From assembly GCF_024129735.1 (NCBI RefSeq), contig NZ_JAMXXK010000015.1:1-62748 (forward strand): DNA of 62,748 nt, read 5' to 3'. The notes under the pieces were generated by a model, which was not told the DNA's origin, made no database searches, and saw nothing but the letters and a program-made list of their open reading frames with translations. Made by a program: the position numbers and the translations under genes. Of the stretch, positions 47,011 through 55,531 are shown one piece after another (within the stretch, counting starts at the first letter, position 1; the number at the start of each line of letters is the position of its first letter). The DNA comes from Acinetobacter lwoffii (GTDB lineage: Bacteria; Pseudomonadota; Gammaproteobacteria; Pseudomonadales; Moraxellaceae).

Positions 47011-47991
47011 TTATAAACCTTGCAGTTTTAAGCGATTGGCATGTTGACGATAGGCAGCAACCGGATCAGGTGCAAAGGTACCTTTAATGCCAAATAACAA
47101 GTTGATTTCATCCAGATGATTCCATGGATAATCATCCCGAATCGTTTTACCAAATTTGGCACTACACACCGACACGATTCCATCATTCGCGCCAGCCTTA
47201 CTCGCAGAAAGCAGATCCAAGGCTTTCATGGCGGCATCGCTGACATCTAGGGGATTGGTCACGGGTTGATTGCCCGTCATTGAATACAGCGCAATGCCTT
47301 GGTCTTTATATTTGCCCTCACCACATAGACTCAGCGAAAGCCCGAGTTTAAAACGCTGGTTAAATTCGACTGTCCCTTCAATCGACGTGCTGTGTCCTGC
47401 TGCCAGAGCATTATGTGGGAAAGCTTGACCATCTAAGCCTTGTGCCCACATGATGACGTTGCCAAAACTGCTGATCAGGGTATTGAGCAGCTCAGATGTT
47501 CCGGTTTGATTGGCAAGTCGCATAACATCAGAGGCGACAATCGTCCCTTGGTTGGCGCCGCCCACAGTCATCACTGAGGCTACATGTTGCGGCATCACCC
47601 CGGCTGCATAACGCACGCTATGCGCACCATGACTATGACCAATTAAATTCAGTTTTTTGGCGCCCGTGATCGCCATGACTTCTTTGAGTTGCTCCACATA
47701 TTGTTCACCTCTGATTTCGCTAGAATTGAAAGGTGAGATGAGGGTGGCAAAGACAGTTGAACCATTATGGGCTAAATCAGGCAAAATTTGATACTAATAG
47801 TCCATGCCTAAGGCATCAAAACCAATGCGATTAAAGCCGACCATGCCATGTGCAAATACAATCGGGTATTGTGTTTTGGCATAATTGGACACGACAAATC
47901 TGGATTCTGCTTGCTGCAAATTGGAAGCCTGTACATATTGGCCCGTAAATAACACGAAGCATAAGGTTATCAAATGCGTTTTAATTTTCAT
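47011..47991 (-). pseudogene. Fourth lipase copy, interrupted by an amber codon
   Basis: This is a full-length homolog of the neighbouring secreted lipases, with signal peptide MKIKTHLITLCFVLFTGQYVQA, YAKTQYPIVFAHG, nucleophile elbow GHSHGA, acid region GANDG, histidine region WNHLDE and the RQHANRLKLQGL end. A single in-frame TAG at 47794-47796 replaces the tryptophan codon found in the sequence LDYWYQI of the other copies. No frameshift or other damage is visible, so the mutation looks recent. Unless the codon is suppressed or misread, only a 65-residue fragment is made. Confidence 0.85.
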
Positions 47992-48018
47992 AAAGTTCCA
48001 TTTTGGCGTTTTAAAAAT

Positions 48019-48051
48019 TAAAAAATCCCTGCACATTGTGATGACAGGGAT
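48019..48051 (-). terminator. Terminator between the third and fourth lipase
   Basis: The stem ATCCCTG/CAGGGAT (48025-48031 with 48045-48051) is followed by T-rich sequence on the minus strand, 10 bp after the third lipase stop. Confidence 0.7.
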
Positions 48052-48060
48052 GAGATTGAA

Positions 48061-49029
48061 TTACAGGCCTTGCAATTTGAGCCGGTTGGCATGCTGGCGA
48101 TAAACATCGACTGGGTCTGGAGCAAAGATATTCTTTAATCCGAGGAACTGGTTCACTTCATCCAGATGGTTCCAGTTGTAGTTATCTCGAATGGTTTTAC
48201 CAAATTTGGCACTGCAGCGGGAGACCAGACCATCATTTTCCTTGCCGCCATCAATGAGCAGGGCTGTAACTTTGAGTGCTGAATCAGGATCGAGCGGGTT
48301 GGTGACTTGACCTATACCTGTGAATGAATAATGACGAATATCACCGTCTTTTTCCTTACCTTCACCGCAGGCGGTGGTTGGCATACCGAGCGGATATTTC
48401 TGGTTGAATTGAGCGGATCCTGCCAGGGTCAGGCTGCGACCACCGGCCAGGGAGTCATGCGGGAAACTGTTCGGATCCAGACCTTGTGCCCAGGTGATGG
48501 CCTTAGACACCAGGTTGATACCACCCACTAAAGGCCCTTGTATCGGTGTGCCTTCTGCCTGAAGAATCAAGTCTGCAACCGGGGAGCCTTTATGCGGAGC
48601 ACCGACGGAAGTCAGGGAAGCAACCAGATCAGGTCTCACACCTGCAACATAACGAATGGTCGGACCGCCATGTGAATGACCAATCAGATTGACTTTGTCT
48701 GCACCGGTAATGGCCTGAATTTCTTTGACTTGCTCTAAAAGTTGTTCACCCCGAATTCCTGATGAGTTAAAAGGTGAGACACGTGTTGCCCAGACATTGC
48801 CGCCATTACGCGCCAAATCCGGTAAAATCTGATACCAGTAATCCAGTCCAAACTGGTCGGTACCGACCCGGATAAAGCCTGCCATACCATGTGCGAAGAC
48901 AATTGGATATTGGGTCTTGGCATATTGTGAACTGGCTTTTGCTGTGACCTGACTGGCTTGGGTGGATGCCTGAGTGCTGAGGCATGTACCCGCCAGCAGC
49001 AGGCCGGTGATGAATGCTCCGAATTTCAT
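48061..49029 (-). CDS. Secreted triacylglycerol lipase (family I), third copy
   Basis: This is an alpha/beta hydrolase lipase of the Pseudomonas LipA type, secreted by Sec and normally the type II system after foldase-assisted folding. The 322-aa protein has a signal peptide (to about residue 25), YPIVFAHGM oxyanion segment, nucleophile Ser119 in GHSHGG, acid Asp266 in ENDG, and His288 in WNHLDEVN. Cysteines in TTACGEG and SRCSAKFG should form the family disulfide. Of the four copies this is closest to P. aeruginosa LipA by motif (GHSHGGPTIRYVAGVRPDL). Confidence 0.92.
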   Translation of the reverse strand: MKFGAFITGLLLAGTCLSTQASTQASQVTAKASSQYAKTQYPIVFAHGMAGFIRVGTDQFGLDYWYQILPDLARNGGNVWATRVSPFNSSGIRGEQLLEQVKEIQAITGADKVNLIGHSHGGPTIRYVAGVRPDLVASLTSVGAPHKGSPVADLILQAEGTPIQGPLVGGINLVSKAITWAQGLDPNSFPHDSLAGGRSLTLAGSAQFNQKYPLGMPTTACGEGKEKDGDIRHYSFTGIGQVTNPLDPDSALKVTALLIDGGKENDGLVSRCSAKFGKTIRDNYNWNHLDEVNQFLGLKNIFAPDPVDVYRQHANRLKLQGL

Positions 49030-49162
49030 TATATTTTCCTCACTTTTGTTGTTTTAACGGGATGATCCTCATCCGGTTCCGCAAAGTCCCCTTGTGTAGC
49101 AGGGACTCAGTTTCCTAAGCTTTTCTATTTAAAATGATGATCTATTCATAAAGATGAGTGAT

Positions 49163-50134
49163 TTATAAGCCTTCTAATTTGAGCCGGTTGGCATGTTGGC
49201 GGTAAAGTGCAATCGGATCCTGCGCGAAAGGACCCAAAATACCGAAAAACTGGTTTACTTCATCAAAATGATTGTGGACATAGTCCTGACGAATGATCTG
49301 GCCATAGCGTCCGCTACACAGCGGCAGAGCACCATCATTGGCTTCTCCTTTCAGGAAACTGTTACCTAAAGTCACGACTATAGATTCAATCGCATCCAGC
49401 GGATTGGTCGCCTGCCGATTGCCCATCCAGGAATAGTGATAAATTCCATTTGGCGTGAGTTTGCTGCCCTTAGACTGACAGTCTTTGGGAATGGCAGAGG
49501 AGCCATATTTCACATTGAAGGCCTGAATCGCCTCTGGATTCATGGCTTGCAGTGCCTCGATAATACTGACCGGATACTGGTTAGCTGTAACCAGATTCAT
49601 GCTATGGCCCAAAATTGTACCAATGGCATGGATAAAGGGTTCAAGCAGTGGCGTCTGGCTGGCATTGACAAAAACCGGGGTGCCTTGCATCGCCCCGGCA
49701 ATGGCGGTTAAAGAGGCGGCTTTATGCGGTGCAACGCCCTCGATATATTGAATTGTTGGGCCACCTTGGCTATGCCCAATCAGATTGACTTTCTTCTGGC
49801 CCGTCAGTGCCAGTATTTCATCAATTTGCATCAAGAGCTGTTCACCGCGCAGTTCATTGGACGCAACAGCAGACAATTCGGCAGAAAACACCCGTGCACC
49901 ATGCCGGCTCAGGTCTTGGGGAATCTGATACCAATAATCTAAACCGATGTGATCTGTTCCAATCCGGTTAAAACCTAGACCAAAACCATGAACAAAGACC
50001 ATCGGGTATTTTGTCTTGGCATAACTCGAGAGGACAAAATTGCTTTTATATTCCTGTAATGCCGAGGCTTGCACAGGACCAGTTAATAGGGAAACCAGTA
50101 GCAAAAAGCTTAAGTAAGATATTATTTTTTTCAT
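49163..50134 (-). CDS. Secreted lipase (family I), second copy, variant elbow
   Basis: A 323-aa paralog of the adjacent lipases with signal peptide ending near VQAS. The nucleophile elbow reads GHSQGGPTIQY, with Gln in place of the usual His, the acid segment is ANDGALPLCS and the histidine segment is HNHFDEVN. The oxyanion segment FVHGFGLGFNRIG has a small insertion relative to the other copies. The catalytic triad is complete, so activity is expected, perhaps with changed substrate range. A GGGACT-type hairpin (49085-49107) lies downstream. Confidence 0.88.
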   Translation of the reverse strand: MKKIISYLSFLLLVSLLTGPVQASALQEYKSNFVLSSYAKTKYPMVFVHGFGLGFNRIGTDHIGLDYWYQIPQDLSRHGARVFSAELSAVASNELRGEQLLMQIDEILALTGQKKVNLIGHSQGGPTIQYIEGVAPHKAASLTAIAGAMQGTPVFVNASQTPLLEPFIHAIGTILGHSMNLVTANQYPVSIIEALQAMNPEAIQAFNVKYGSSAIPKDCQSKGSKLTPNGIYHYSWMGNRQATNPLDAIESIVVTLGNSFLKGEANDGALPLCSGRYGQIIRQDYVHNHFDEVNQFFGILGPFAQDPIALYRQHANRLKLEGL

Positions 50135-50175
50135 TGCAGCTTCCCGATCGCGGATAGGTCAAATAAAAAGAACCA

Positions 50176-50210
50176 GAAAAAAAGCCTATATTTCAGCTGA
50201 AAATACAGGC
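50176..50210 (-). terminator. Hairpin terminator between the first and second lipase
   Basis: An imperfect stem pairing GCCTATATTT with AAATACAGGC (around 50184-50210) is followed by T7 on the minus strand. Each lipase copy is thus followed by its own hairpin. Confidence 0.65.
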
Positions 50211-50219
50211 ACTCTGGGG

Positions 50220-51230
50220 TTATAAACCTTCTAATTTGAGTCGGTTGGCATGCTGGCGGTAGAGGGCGACCGGATCTGGTGCAAACACGCCTTTCAGACC
50301 AAACATCATATTGGCCAGGTCCGTATGATTGAGTTTGTACTGGTCATGAATGACCTTGCCCATGAAAGCGCTACAACGTGACACCATGCCGTCATTGTCT
50401 TTACTGCCATAAGATAAAGGGCCGAGCTGCATCAGGATCGTGTCAATATCCAGGGCATTGGTGGCTTGGGCCACACCCGTCCATGAATAATAATGAATGC
50501 CTTTACTGTCTTTCTGTTTTAAATTTTTATTGCAGTTTTCTGCGGACGCCAACACGCCATCTTTGACTACCTGTTGTGCCACTGTGGCATTAAAAGTATT
50601 TGAGCCGGTCTGGGTTAGGGATTTCATGGAAGCATCAAAATCAATTTCCAGTTCAGGCTTAAACTGACCCAGTGCAATCAATGGACCAATAATATAATCA
50701 CCTAAAATGTTAAAGGCGGTACGCGTCAGGCTATTGTTCTGAATATCATCTGCCACTTTGGAGCCATGGTAGGTTCCTGCAACGCCAGTAATAGAGGCGA
50801 TATACTGCGGCTGGGTCGCTGCAACATACAGCACTGTTGGTCCGCCATGAGAGTGACCAATCAAATTCAGTTTTTTCTTGCCGGTAATTGCCACAACCTC
50901 TTCAACCTGATGAACTAGTTGTTCACCGCGATGCGCCGTTGTATTTGCTGGAGACAATTGTGCCGCAAAGACGGTTGAGCCATTACGTGCCATATCTGGC
51001 AGAATCTGATACCAGTAATCCAGCCCGATACTATCGGTGCCAATGCGTGACCAGCCTAGCCAGCCATGCACCATCAAGATCGGATATTGGGTCTTGGCAT
51101 AGTCAGACCGACTCTTTTCGATGACTTGTGTTGCACTCGCTGCGGCCTGAGTCTGTGCAGACCAGCTGAGTCCCAGAGTGGTCGCTAAAGCCACAGTCAG
51201 TAACTGGGCTGTCTTGCTGAAAGTATGCAT
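50220..51230 (-). CDS. Secreted lipase (family I), first copy
   Basis: A 336-aa secreted lipase with signal peptide ending near TQAAA, oxyanion segment YPILMVHGWLGWSRIG, nucleophile in GHSHGGPTVLY, acid in KDNDGMVSRCS, and His in LNHTDLAN, where the usual LDE is changed to TDL. It is the copy nearest to the foldase and slightly longer than the others, with a longer lid region (about 170-215). The conserved RQHANRLKLEGL end is shared by the whole array. The promoter region 51231-51590 is AT-rich. Confidence 0.9.
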   Translation of the reverse strand: MHTFSKTAQLLTVALATTLGLSWSAQTQAAASATQVIEKSRSDYAKTQYPILMVHGWLGWSRIGTDSIGLDYWYQILPDMARNGSTVFAAQLSPANTTAHRGEQLVHQVEEVVAITGKKKLNLIGHSHGGPTVLYVAATQPQYIASITGVAGTYHGSKVADDIQNNSLTRTAFNILGDYIIGPLIALGQFKPELEIDFDASMKSLTQTGSNTFNATVAQQVVKDGVLASAENCNKNLKQKDSKGIHYYSWTGVAQATNALDIDTILMQLGPLSYGSKDNDGMVSRCSAFMGKVIHDQYKLNHTDLANMMFGLKGVFAPDPVALYRQHANRLKLEGL

Positions 51231-51590
51231 AGCTGTCCCTTTTTAAATTTTATCGTTATTCAAGCAATCATTGCTTTTTGTATAGTGTTGCAAGCCACAA
51301 ATCAGACGATGAAAATACAGTTTCGGCCTTCAGTGGCTGAGCAATTTTTCTTTTGAAGAAGCGGTATTTTTTCATTTCAGTGGTCTAAAACCATGTCATT
51401 TGGGGACATGCAGGACAGGAGGGATTTACATTGTAAATATATGTTTTATTAACAGATATATTTAAATAGAAAGTCTTTGAAATAATTGAAATTTTTCTAA
51501 GTTATTTTGTGTAAATTCGAAACATTTAGAAACAACTATAAAAGATCATTTTGAGAAAAAATATAAAGTTATCAAAAGGGCATTTATAAA
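51231..51590. other. AT-rich gap between lipase foldase and first lipase
   Basis: About 360 bp hold no gene. A perfect 15-bp palindrome (51262-51276, arms AAGCAAT/ATTGCTT) lies 32 bp upstream of the first lipase start and could be a regulator site. Upstream of that the sequence is strongly AT-rich. No convincing -35/-10 pair stood out. Confidence 0.4.
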
Positions 51591-51616
51591 AAAGCCATCA
51601 ACAGGTGATGGCTTTT
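51588..51616 (-). terminator. Terminator after the lipase foldase gene
   Basis: The stem GCCATCA/TGATGGC (51594-51600 with 51606-51612) is followed by T6 on the minus strand. The foldase is therefore transcribed first and mostly separately from the lipases. Confidence 0.75.
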
Positions 51617-51620
51617 AGGC

Positions 51621-52649
51621 TTAGTCAGCAAAGGGCAGCTTGGCTCCCTGATCATGAACCTGTTCAAAGGTTTCTACTCGCAGCTGTTCTTGCGGTGTAT
51701 TAAAATGTTTGCTGCGAAGTTGGGCAATGGCTTGCTGTTTAGCAGTATCGGACATGCTGGATTGGGTAATCTGATCCCGTTCATCTAAATAGCCAGTCAC
51801 CCGATTTTTCCAGTCGCTACGTTGTACGTCCAGTTGTTCCAGTCGTTGTGTGGCTTCAGGACCGACCAGATTTATCCGCATCTGCCGGATTTCATCACGG
51901 GAACCGCCCCGGGCTTTAATATCAGCAGTGAGTTTGCGCAGATCTTCCAGTTTATTCAGTTGTTCCAGATTTTCCTGCCAGTCCTGCGGGAGTTGCTGAA
52001 ACAGTGCTTTGAGCTTTTGAGCTTTTTCAGTCTCGCTTAAGCTCTTGTCTGCCAGCACGCCCATCCGGTTTAGCGTATATTCATGATAGGCATCTTCTGT
52101 ACCGAACAAGCCTTCGATTTCATACTTGGAGAAGTATTGCTGGCGCAAATTTTGGGTACTGGTATAAATACTGCGGTAATAGGCCGGATCTTCCTGATTC
52201 AGCCCAGCCGGTGCAGTGAGCTGGCCCAAACCTTGACGGTACTGGATATAACGATCCCATAAATCCAGAATTTGCGAGAGTGCTGGTTCTTTATGATTCT
52301 GGCGAATATAGGCTTTGAAATCCTGCCGGATCTGCTGCAGATTTTTTTCACCGAACTGGGTAATAAAATATTCAAAACAGTTGCGGGTCTGTTCATTCAC
52401 AATCAAGCGACTGCTGGTATCGAGCTGCATCTGACAATTGATTTCGGTATCTTGCTGGCTGGCACTCGGAAATGATGCATTGGCTGGGCCATTGGCCAGA
52501 AAAGCGCTTTGCTCTGCTTTATTTTCAGTGAAAGATGTTTTCGTTCCCGCCTCTGTCTGGGTAGTTTCTTTTGGAGACAGCCATAAGATCAGCGTGAGGA
52601 TGCACAGCACCAGCAACGCCAGAATGATCCATATTTTGTATTTCTGCAT
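51621..52649 (-). CDS. lifO: Lipase-specific foldase (steric chaperone) LifO/LipB
   Basis: Lif proteins are anchored in the inner membrane and fold family I lipases in the periplasm before type II secretion. The 342-aa protein has one N-terminal membrane helix (about 7-25), a variable linker, and a long all-helical region that wraps the lipase. The family motif RxxFDYFLSA appears as RNCFEYFITQ (about residues 86-95), a conservative variant. It is the only foldase visible for four lipase genes and is transcribed in the same direction, upstream of them. Confidence 0.9.
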   Translation of the reverse strand: MQKYKIWIILALLVLCILTLILWLSPKETTQTEAGTKTSFTENKAEQSAFLANGPANASFPSASQQDTEINCQMQLDTSSRLIVNEQTRNCFEYFITQFGEKNLQQIRQDFKAYIRQNHKEPALSQILDLWDRYIQYRQGLGQLTAPAGLNQEDPAYYRSIYTSTQNLRQQYFSKYEIEGLFGTEDAYHEYTLNRMGVLADKSLSETEKAQKLKALFQQLPQDWQENLEQLNKLEDLRKLTADIKARGGSRDEIRQMRINLVGPEATQRLEQLDVQRSDWKNRVTGYLDERDQITQSSMSDTAKQQAIAQLRSKHFNTPQEQLRVETFEQVHDQGAKLPFAD

Positions 52650-52801
52650 ATCCTATGCACCTATTTTCTCGTTATTTCATTATTTTTAGATGTTCAAACT
52701 TTTAGCTATTTAAAGCTTTTTGATGTTCAAGCCGGCTCAATATGCCATAAAAATCATCAGATACTATAGAAAAGTTGTAAATCATCTCGCAGGGTTTTAC
52801 C

Positions 52802-52840
52802 ATGGCGCCAATTTATAAAATGTCTGATTTTTTGCCATGA
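52802..52840 (+). CDS. 12-codon leader ORF overlapping truB
   Basis: The short [15 protein letters not shown] starts at 52802, has AGGG exactly 7 bp upstream, and stops in an ATGA overlap with the truB start. truB itself has no good ribosome site, so this leader may load ribosomes for truB by translational coupling. Nothing is known of the peptide; it could be only a ribosome-delivery device. Confidence 0.45.
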   Translation: MAPIYKMSDFLP

Positions 52841-53742
52841 AAGCATCCTCTCCTAAAATTCAGCGTCGTCATCTCAGCGGTGTCTTCCTGCTTAACAAGC
52901 CTTTAGGTATCAGTTCCAATGCTGCCTTGCAAAGAGTTCGCTGGTTGTATCGTGCACAAAAAGCCGGCCATACCGGTGCGCTGGATCCTTTGGCATCTGG
53001 TTTATTGCCGGTATGTTTGGGGGAGGCGACCAAGTTTTCGCATTATTTACTTGATTCGGTCAAGCGTTATCAGACCACTGTGTTTTTGGGTCATAGCACC
53101 ACCACGGGCGATGTAGAAGGTGAGGTACTTCTGGAAAAAGCGGTTCCTGAACTCTCGGAAGCCTTGATTCAGGAAACACTGGCACAATTTGTGGGAGATA
53201 TCCAGCAAGTACCGCCAATGTATTCGGCGCTAAAAAAAGAAGGACGGCCGTTGTATGAGCTGGCGCGTAAAGGCATCGAAATTGAACGTGAAGCACGTCC
53301 GATTAACATTTTGGCGATTGAGCTTTTATCCTTTACTGAAAATAGCATTATCCTGGATATTACCTGTTCTAAAGGGACGTATATCCGGGTATTGGGCGAA
53401 GATATTGCCAAAGCGCTGGGCACCTATGGTCATCTGACTTATCTGCACCGCATCAAAACCGGTCATTTTGATTTGATTCCAAGCTATACCCTTGAATATC
53501 TGGAAAGCCTGAGCGAAGTAGAGCGTGATGCCTTGTTATTACCAGTTTATGCGCCAGTACAACATTTCCTACAAGTGCAGGTACCTGAAGGTCGGGCAGA
53601 ATATTTTAGTCGTGGTATGGAAAGTAATATCGAACACGAAGAGGCTGAACAGGTGCTGGTTTTTGATGGTGAAAAATGTCTGGGTCTGGCTGAAATTACC
53701 GATCGCAAACGTCTGGTACCTAAACGCGTCCTGAACCTCTAA
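52837..53742 (+). CDS. truB: tRNA pseudouridine(55) synthase TruB
   Basis: TruB makes pseudouridine 55 in the T-loop of tRNAs. The 301-aa protein has [14 protein letters not shown] near the N-terminus, the catalytic Asp in [14 protein letters not shown] (about residue 50), and the [16 protein letters not shown] and [15 protein letters not shown] motifs. In many bacteria truB follows rbfA; here it stands alone, divergent from the lipase foldase. Its start lacks a clear ribosome site but overlaps a short upstream ORF. Confidence 0.95.
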   Translation: MKASSPKIQRRHLSGVFLLNKPLGISSNAALQRVRWLYRAQKAGHTGALDPLASGLLPVCLGEATKFSHYLLDSVKRYQTTVFLGHSTTTGDVEGEVLLEKAVPELSEALIQETLAQFVGDIQQVPPMYSALKKEGRPLYELARKGIEIEREARPINILAIELLSFTENSIILDITCSKGTYIRVLGEDIAKALGTYGHLTYLHRIKTGHFDLIPSYTLEYLESLSEVERDALLLPVYAPVQHFLQVQVPEGRAEYFSRGMESNIEHEEAEQVLVFDGEKCLGLAEITDRKRLVPKRVLNL

Positions 53743-53754
53743 TCGAGTCACTAT

Positions 53755-54525
53755 ATGGAAATTGAGATCATCATCAGTCTGGTTGTCTTTGCGTTTTTTG
53801 CAGGGGCAATTGATGCAGCCGTTGGCGGTGGTGGTCTGATCCAGATTCCGGCGATTATGGGAAGTTTGCCGCATTTACAGCCTGCTACGGTCTTTGGCAC
53901 CAATAAACTCGCATCCATTTTTGGTACTGCTTCTGCGGCATTTTCCTATCTGCGTCAGGTGAAACTGCCTTGGCTACTCATGGGCATTATTGCAGCTTGC
54001 AGTTTTATTAGCTCGTTTATTGGAGCAGCCAGCGTTACGCTAATTCCGGTCGAAATCCTTAAACCTTTTGTACTGGTGATGCTGATCGTGATCGCCATCT
54101 ATACCTTGATGAAAAAACAGTTCGGTCAGGTGCATCGCGAACAAAAACTGAATCGAAAAATGTTGATTCTGGCCGCTTTGGGCAGTCTGGCGATTGGCTT
54201 TTATGATGGTATTTTTGGCCCGGGCACCGGCAGTTTCTTTATTTTCTTTTTTATTCGCTATTTAAATGTCGACTTTCTGCATGCGTCGGCGCTTTCGAAA
54301 ATTGCCAATTTTACCACCAACTTGGCAGCCTTAAGCTTTTTTATTCCGAGTGGCAATGTGCTGTTTATGGTCGGGGCGATGATGGCGCTGGCCAATATCT
54401 GTGGTTCCTTACTTGGCGTACGTTTGGCCTTTAAATATGGCAGTGGCTTTATCCGCATTTTATTCCTGATTCTGGTCAGCCTGCTGATTTGCCGGATGGC
54501 ATATCAGATGTTCATTCTAGCCTAG
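53755..54525 (+). CDS. TSUP (TauE/SafE) family membrane transporter
   Basis: The 256-aa protein is hydrophobic with about eight membrane helices in two related halves. Each half carries the family glycine-rich motif (GAIDAAVGGGGLIQIP near residue 20 and GFYDGIFGPGTGSFFIFFF near 145). TSUP proteins export sulfite, sulfoacetate or other small anions; the substrate cannot be told from sequence. It lies 12 bp after truB and is probably co-transcribed. Confidence 0.88.
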   Translation: MEIEIIISLVVFAFFAGAIDAAVGGGGLIQIPAIMGSLPHLQPATVFGTNKLASIFGTASAAFSYLRQVKLPWLLMGIIAACSFISSFIGAASVTLIPVEILKPFVLVMLIVIAIYTLMKKQFGQVHREQKLNRKMLILAALGSLAIGFYDGIFGPGTGSFFIFFFIRYLNVDFLHASALSKIANFTTNLAALSFFIPSGNVLFMVGAMMALANICGSLLGVRLAFKYGSGFIRILFLILVSLLICRMAYQMFILA

Positions 54526-54653
54526 AGCCGATGTAAATCATTCTCGATATTAAAATTTCTTAACAAATCACTTTATAAACTGTGTCTAAACCTCTTCTGA
54601 AAATCTTCTAGAATCAATGATATGAAAAATAAAACAATCGGAGAAATATCGGA

Positions 54654-55121
54654 ATGATGACTATTTTTGAAGCATTAAGAGAGAGTCATGAGATTCAGCG
54701 CGATCTTGCAGAAAAACTATTACAGACTTCCGGGGATACACCAGAACGCCGCGAGCTGTTCAAGCAACTGAAAAATGAATTATTTGCCCATGAAGCTGCG
54801 GAAGACCGTTATTTTTATATTCCCTTGATGATGACCGATTCGGGCCTGAATATTACACGGCATGCCTTGGCCGAACATCATGAAATGGACGAAATGATCG
54901 AGGAATTAACTGCAACTGAATTGAGTAATTCGGGCTGGATTGCCATAGCCAAAAAACTTTCCGAAAAGGTGCATCATCACTTAAAAGAAGAGGAACATGG
55001 TTTCTTCCAGCAGGCCGGTAAAATTCTGAGTGAAGAGCAGAAGACCGCTTTAGCAGTACAGTACAAGAATGAATACCAGCGTTATAAAGACATGAAAAAA
55101 GATATACTGGTACAAAGCTAA
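54654..55121 (+). CDS. Hemerythrin HHE-domain protein
   Basis: The 155-aa four-helix-bundle protein has diiron-ligand motifs HEIQRDLAEKLL (about His12), HEAAEDRYFY (about 42), HHEMDEMI (about 74) and HHHLKEEEHGF (about 103). Such proteins bind oxygen or nitric oxide, or repair damaged iron centres; no output domain is fused here. Two adjacent ATGs (54654 and 54657) share one CGGAGA site. It has its own promoter region of about 130 bp and no obvious partner gene. Confidence 0.88.
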   Translation: MMTIFEALRESHEIQRDLAEKLLQTSGDTPERRELFKQLKNELFAHEAAEDRYFYIPLMMTDSGLNITRHALAEHHEMDEMIEELTATELSNSGWIAIAKKLSEKVHHHLKEEEHGFFQQAGKILSEEQKTALAVQYKNEYQRYKDMKKDILVQS

Positions 55122-55270
55122 ACATCGAACAGCTGACATTTGATTAGCTACTTTTCCATAATTTATAACTCAAATTAGATGTTTGAGTTAATCGCTATGC
55201 ATGTTTATCTTCAGAAGCTTGTACAGCCTCATTTTCTTAAAAATTTAAATGCTTTTGTGTAGGCAATCTC

Positions 55271-55363
55271 CCTACTTTGGAAAGACCCAAAGTAGGCAAA
55301 AGTCTTTTGTTACCCATACACGACGTCCTGTCGTGATGGGTAACATGTGGCATCCTTGCCACA
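55271..55363. repeat. Three-hairpin structured element
   Basis: Three hairpins follow one another: a perfect 10-bp stem (55271-55280 with 55287-55296), a 15-bp stem with one bulged base (55309-55324 with 55330-55344, loop GTCCT), and a perfect 7-bp stem (55346-55352 with 55357-55363). Two loops share TCCT. It resembles a dispersed repeat or a small structured RNA more than coding sequence. The surrounding gap 55122-55531 holds nothing else I can support. Confidence 0.7.
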
Positions 55364-55531
55364 CTCGCGTATCAAAAATATCTTCACTGCAACTATGGCA
55401 TCTGATCATCTTTTTATCTGGAGATATGGGATTTTTATCCATTCATCTCTTTTTTTGTATTTATCTCAAAGGAAGAAAGTGAAAGAATTAATGCAAATAT
55501 TTAGTCAGTTGTTTAGATTCCAATAAGCCTT

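Noticed and set aside
55249..55482. 77-codon open frame in the gap after the hemerythrin gene
   Set aside because: It runs through three strong hairpins, has no good ribosome site and an unlikely protein composition; the region is better explained as a structured repeat.
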